NCBI RefSeq assembly: GCF_030848805.1 | Contig: NC_092367.1 | Coordinates: forward strand, 11,179,591 to 11,243,590 | DNA from: Temnothorax longispinosus | Lineage: Eukaryota > Arthropoda > Insecta > Hymenoptera > Formicidae | DNA: 64,000 nucleotides | Reading direction: 5' to 3' | Shown: positions 62,781-64,000 of the stretch, piece by piece | How the letters are laid out: each line of letters opens with the position of its first letter | Numbering within the stretch: position 1 is the stretch's first letter | Position numbers and translations under genes: made by a program | The notes under the pieces: generated by a model | What the model was told of the DNA's origin: nothing | Databases searched by the model: none | What the model saw: the letters and a program-made list of their open reading frames with translations, nothing else

Positions 62781-64000
62781 CAGTTTATTCAAATTAACTT
62801 AAACAAAAGCAGGGAGGCGCAGGACCTCCTCGTTCAGCATTCTGAGGAGTTGAGGGCCGCGGTATGCGTGGTATCTAAGCCTGCCCGCATGCCCGGCTCC
62901 CAACAATGGTTTTGTAGCCGAAACGGCTTGGCTGCGATTTATATCAACACCCGCATCGCAAGATACCCTGCGGTTATGGTTGCTCAGGGCGAAGGCTCAG
63001 TCCTTGTTAGGTATGGAGGCGTTTTTATCGCATCGTGCTATGTATCGCCTAATGTGGGCGCTAGAGAATACGCAGGATTTTTAGATGAGTTGTCTGTTAC
63101 ATGCTCGGGCACCCCTGATTGCAGAAAACTACTTGTATGTGGAGATTTCAATGCGCACTCTCAATATTTGAGATCAAACTCAACGAATTTTAAAGGTGAT
63201 CTGCTCGAGGATTGGGCTGCGCAACTAGATTTACGTCTGGTGAACACCGGGAATACCCATACGTTCGTTGGCCACCAAGGATCCTCGATCGTAGATTTGA
63301 CGTGGGCTTTGCCTGATTTGATCAACAAAATCGGGGACTGGTCCGTAAGAAAGGACATAGAACCTCTCTCGGACCACTCATATATCACATTCCGGCTTTC
63401 TGCTTTTCGTCGCGGAACCCAACAACCTCATCTTTTAACAAATTCTCCACGCTGGAATTTCCGCAATGCAGATGCTTCGTTATTCAAGGAATCGATGGAA
63501 TGGACTTGTGCCGTCACTCCGAAGGACGAGGCGTACATGATTGATGCGAAGCCAGATCGATGGATTCACCGATGTGTGAGTGACGCTTGTCACGCTGCGG
63601 TTCCCCGTGTTAGTCCACACGGAAGGGGCCCGCAAGCTTACTGGTGGAGCGCGGATATTGCCGCATTGCGGGCGGAGGCAATCGGGGCAAGGCGAGCTTG
63701 GACTCGTGGACGCGTCAGGGATGCACGTGACGTCTCCGATCGCAAGAGATCTGCTTATATCAGCGCTAATATAGTCCTGAAAAATGCCATCAGGAAATCC
63801 AAGTCTAACGCATGGCAGGAACTCATTGGCACTCTGAACGAGGACCCCTGGGGCCTGCCTTATAAGATCGTGCTAAACAAGCTGCGCAGATCCACCCCTG
63901 GCCTTACTGTCACTTTGGAGCCGGACGTGCTTGGTACTCTGTTAGATAAGTTATTCCCTCCGGGCGCCTCTCTTACTCCATCGGATCTTGGGGACTGTGG
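62781..64000 (+). CDS. R1-type ORF2: APE endonuclease, open to window end
   Basis: One frame is open without a stop from 62781 (just after TGA 62778-62780) to the last base, 406 codons. The AP-endonuclease domain is clear: QINLNKS at residues 4-10, GDFNAHSQ at 121-128 and SDHSYI at 196-201 (catalytic Asp, Asn, His). The endonuclease nicks the target for primed reverse transcription. The region that follows (WWSADIAALRAEAIGARRAW) is the normal linker before RT, which lies beyond the window. There is no ATG at the very start; the first in-frame ATG is at 62889, so initiation probably relies on ORF1-coupled reinitiation, as the ATGA overlap suggests. Confidence 0.85.

Noticed and set aside
1..64000. 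Other host genes in the window
   Set aside because: Apart from the two PFAS exons, every coding segment that I recognise belongs to a mobile element.

Overview
This is eukaryotic, insect-like DNA. The transposon complement (mariner, Penelope-like, R1-type, Copia, several Gypsy lineages, many MITEs) fits a hymenopteran and probably an ant, but that is recognition from memory and no search was run. The only host gene I can anchor is on the minus strand. Two exons of phosphoribosylformylglycinamidine synthase (PFAS/FGAR amidotransferase, de novo purine synthesis) lie at 51503-51615 and 12672-12916. Their reading frames join exactly (phase 1) across one intron of 38,586 bp. Everything between them, and most of the rest, is mobile DNA.

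Layout. 1-1405: tail of a decayed non-LTR element. 1579-7645: a nest in which a TIR element is split at a TTAA by a 4.6-kb TTAA-flanked element plus a piggyBac-like MITE. Inside the 4.6-kb element sit further palindromic elements, one carrying a tRNA-like unit. 8730-11415: a SINE-like insertion with a 16-bp target duplication, and a long-TIR element with a broken CXC-domain gene. 12147-12916: MITEs and PFAS exon B. 13060-21540: MITEs, LTR-like stretches and one unrecognised ORF. 21851-25747: a triple nest (TIR element > Penelope-like element > TTAA element). 25986-27959: a foldback and a deleted mariner. 28199-32861: a TIR-bounded stretch with a Copia fragment and a 1.1-kb palindrome. 33430-39892: a Penelope-like fragment, a Mag-type Gypsy fragment, then a Gypsy whose promoter has a duplicated heat-shock-element array and whose polyprotein has an Asn-Ser tract. 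39893-44622: an exon-like GC-rich stretch, a TIR element made of 90-bp coding repeats, and a long-TIR element whose spacer matches the histone mRNA 3' stem-loop. 45139-51465: a GC-rich LTR-like block and a Gypsy with both LTRs ending 37 bp from the PFAS splice donor. 51503-51615: PFAS exon A. 51616-58100: upstream intron with large foldbacks. 58166-61520: Gypsy integrase, purine-skewed DNA and a 450-bp tandem duplication. 61622-64000: an R1-type non-LTR element whose ORF2 is open to the window edge.

There are no operons, CRISPR arrays or bacterial features. Apart from PFAS, the genes here do not work together; they are layers of insertions. Several can be ordered in time because filled and empty sites are both present.
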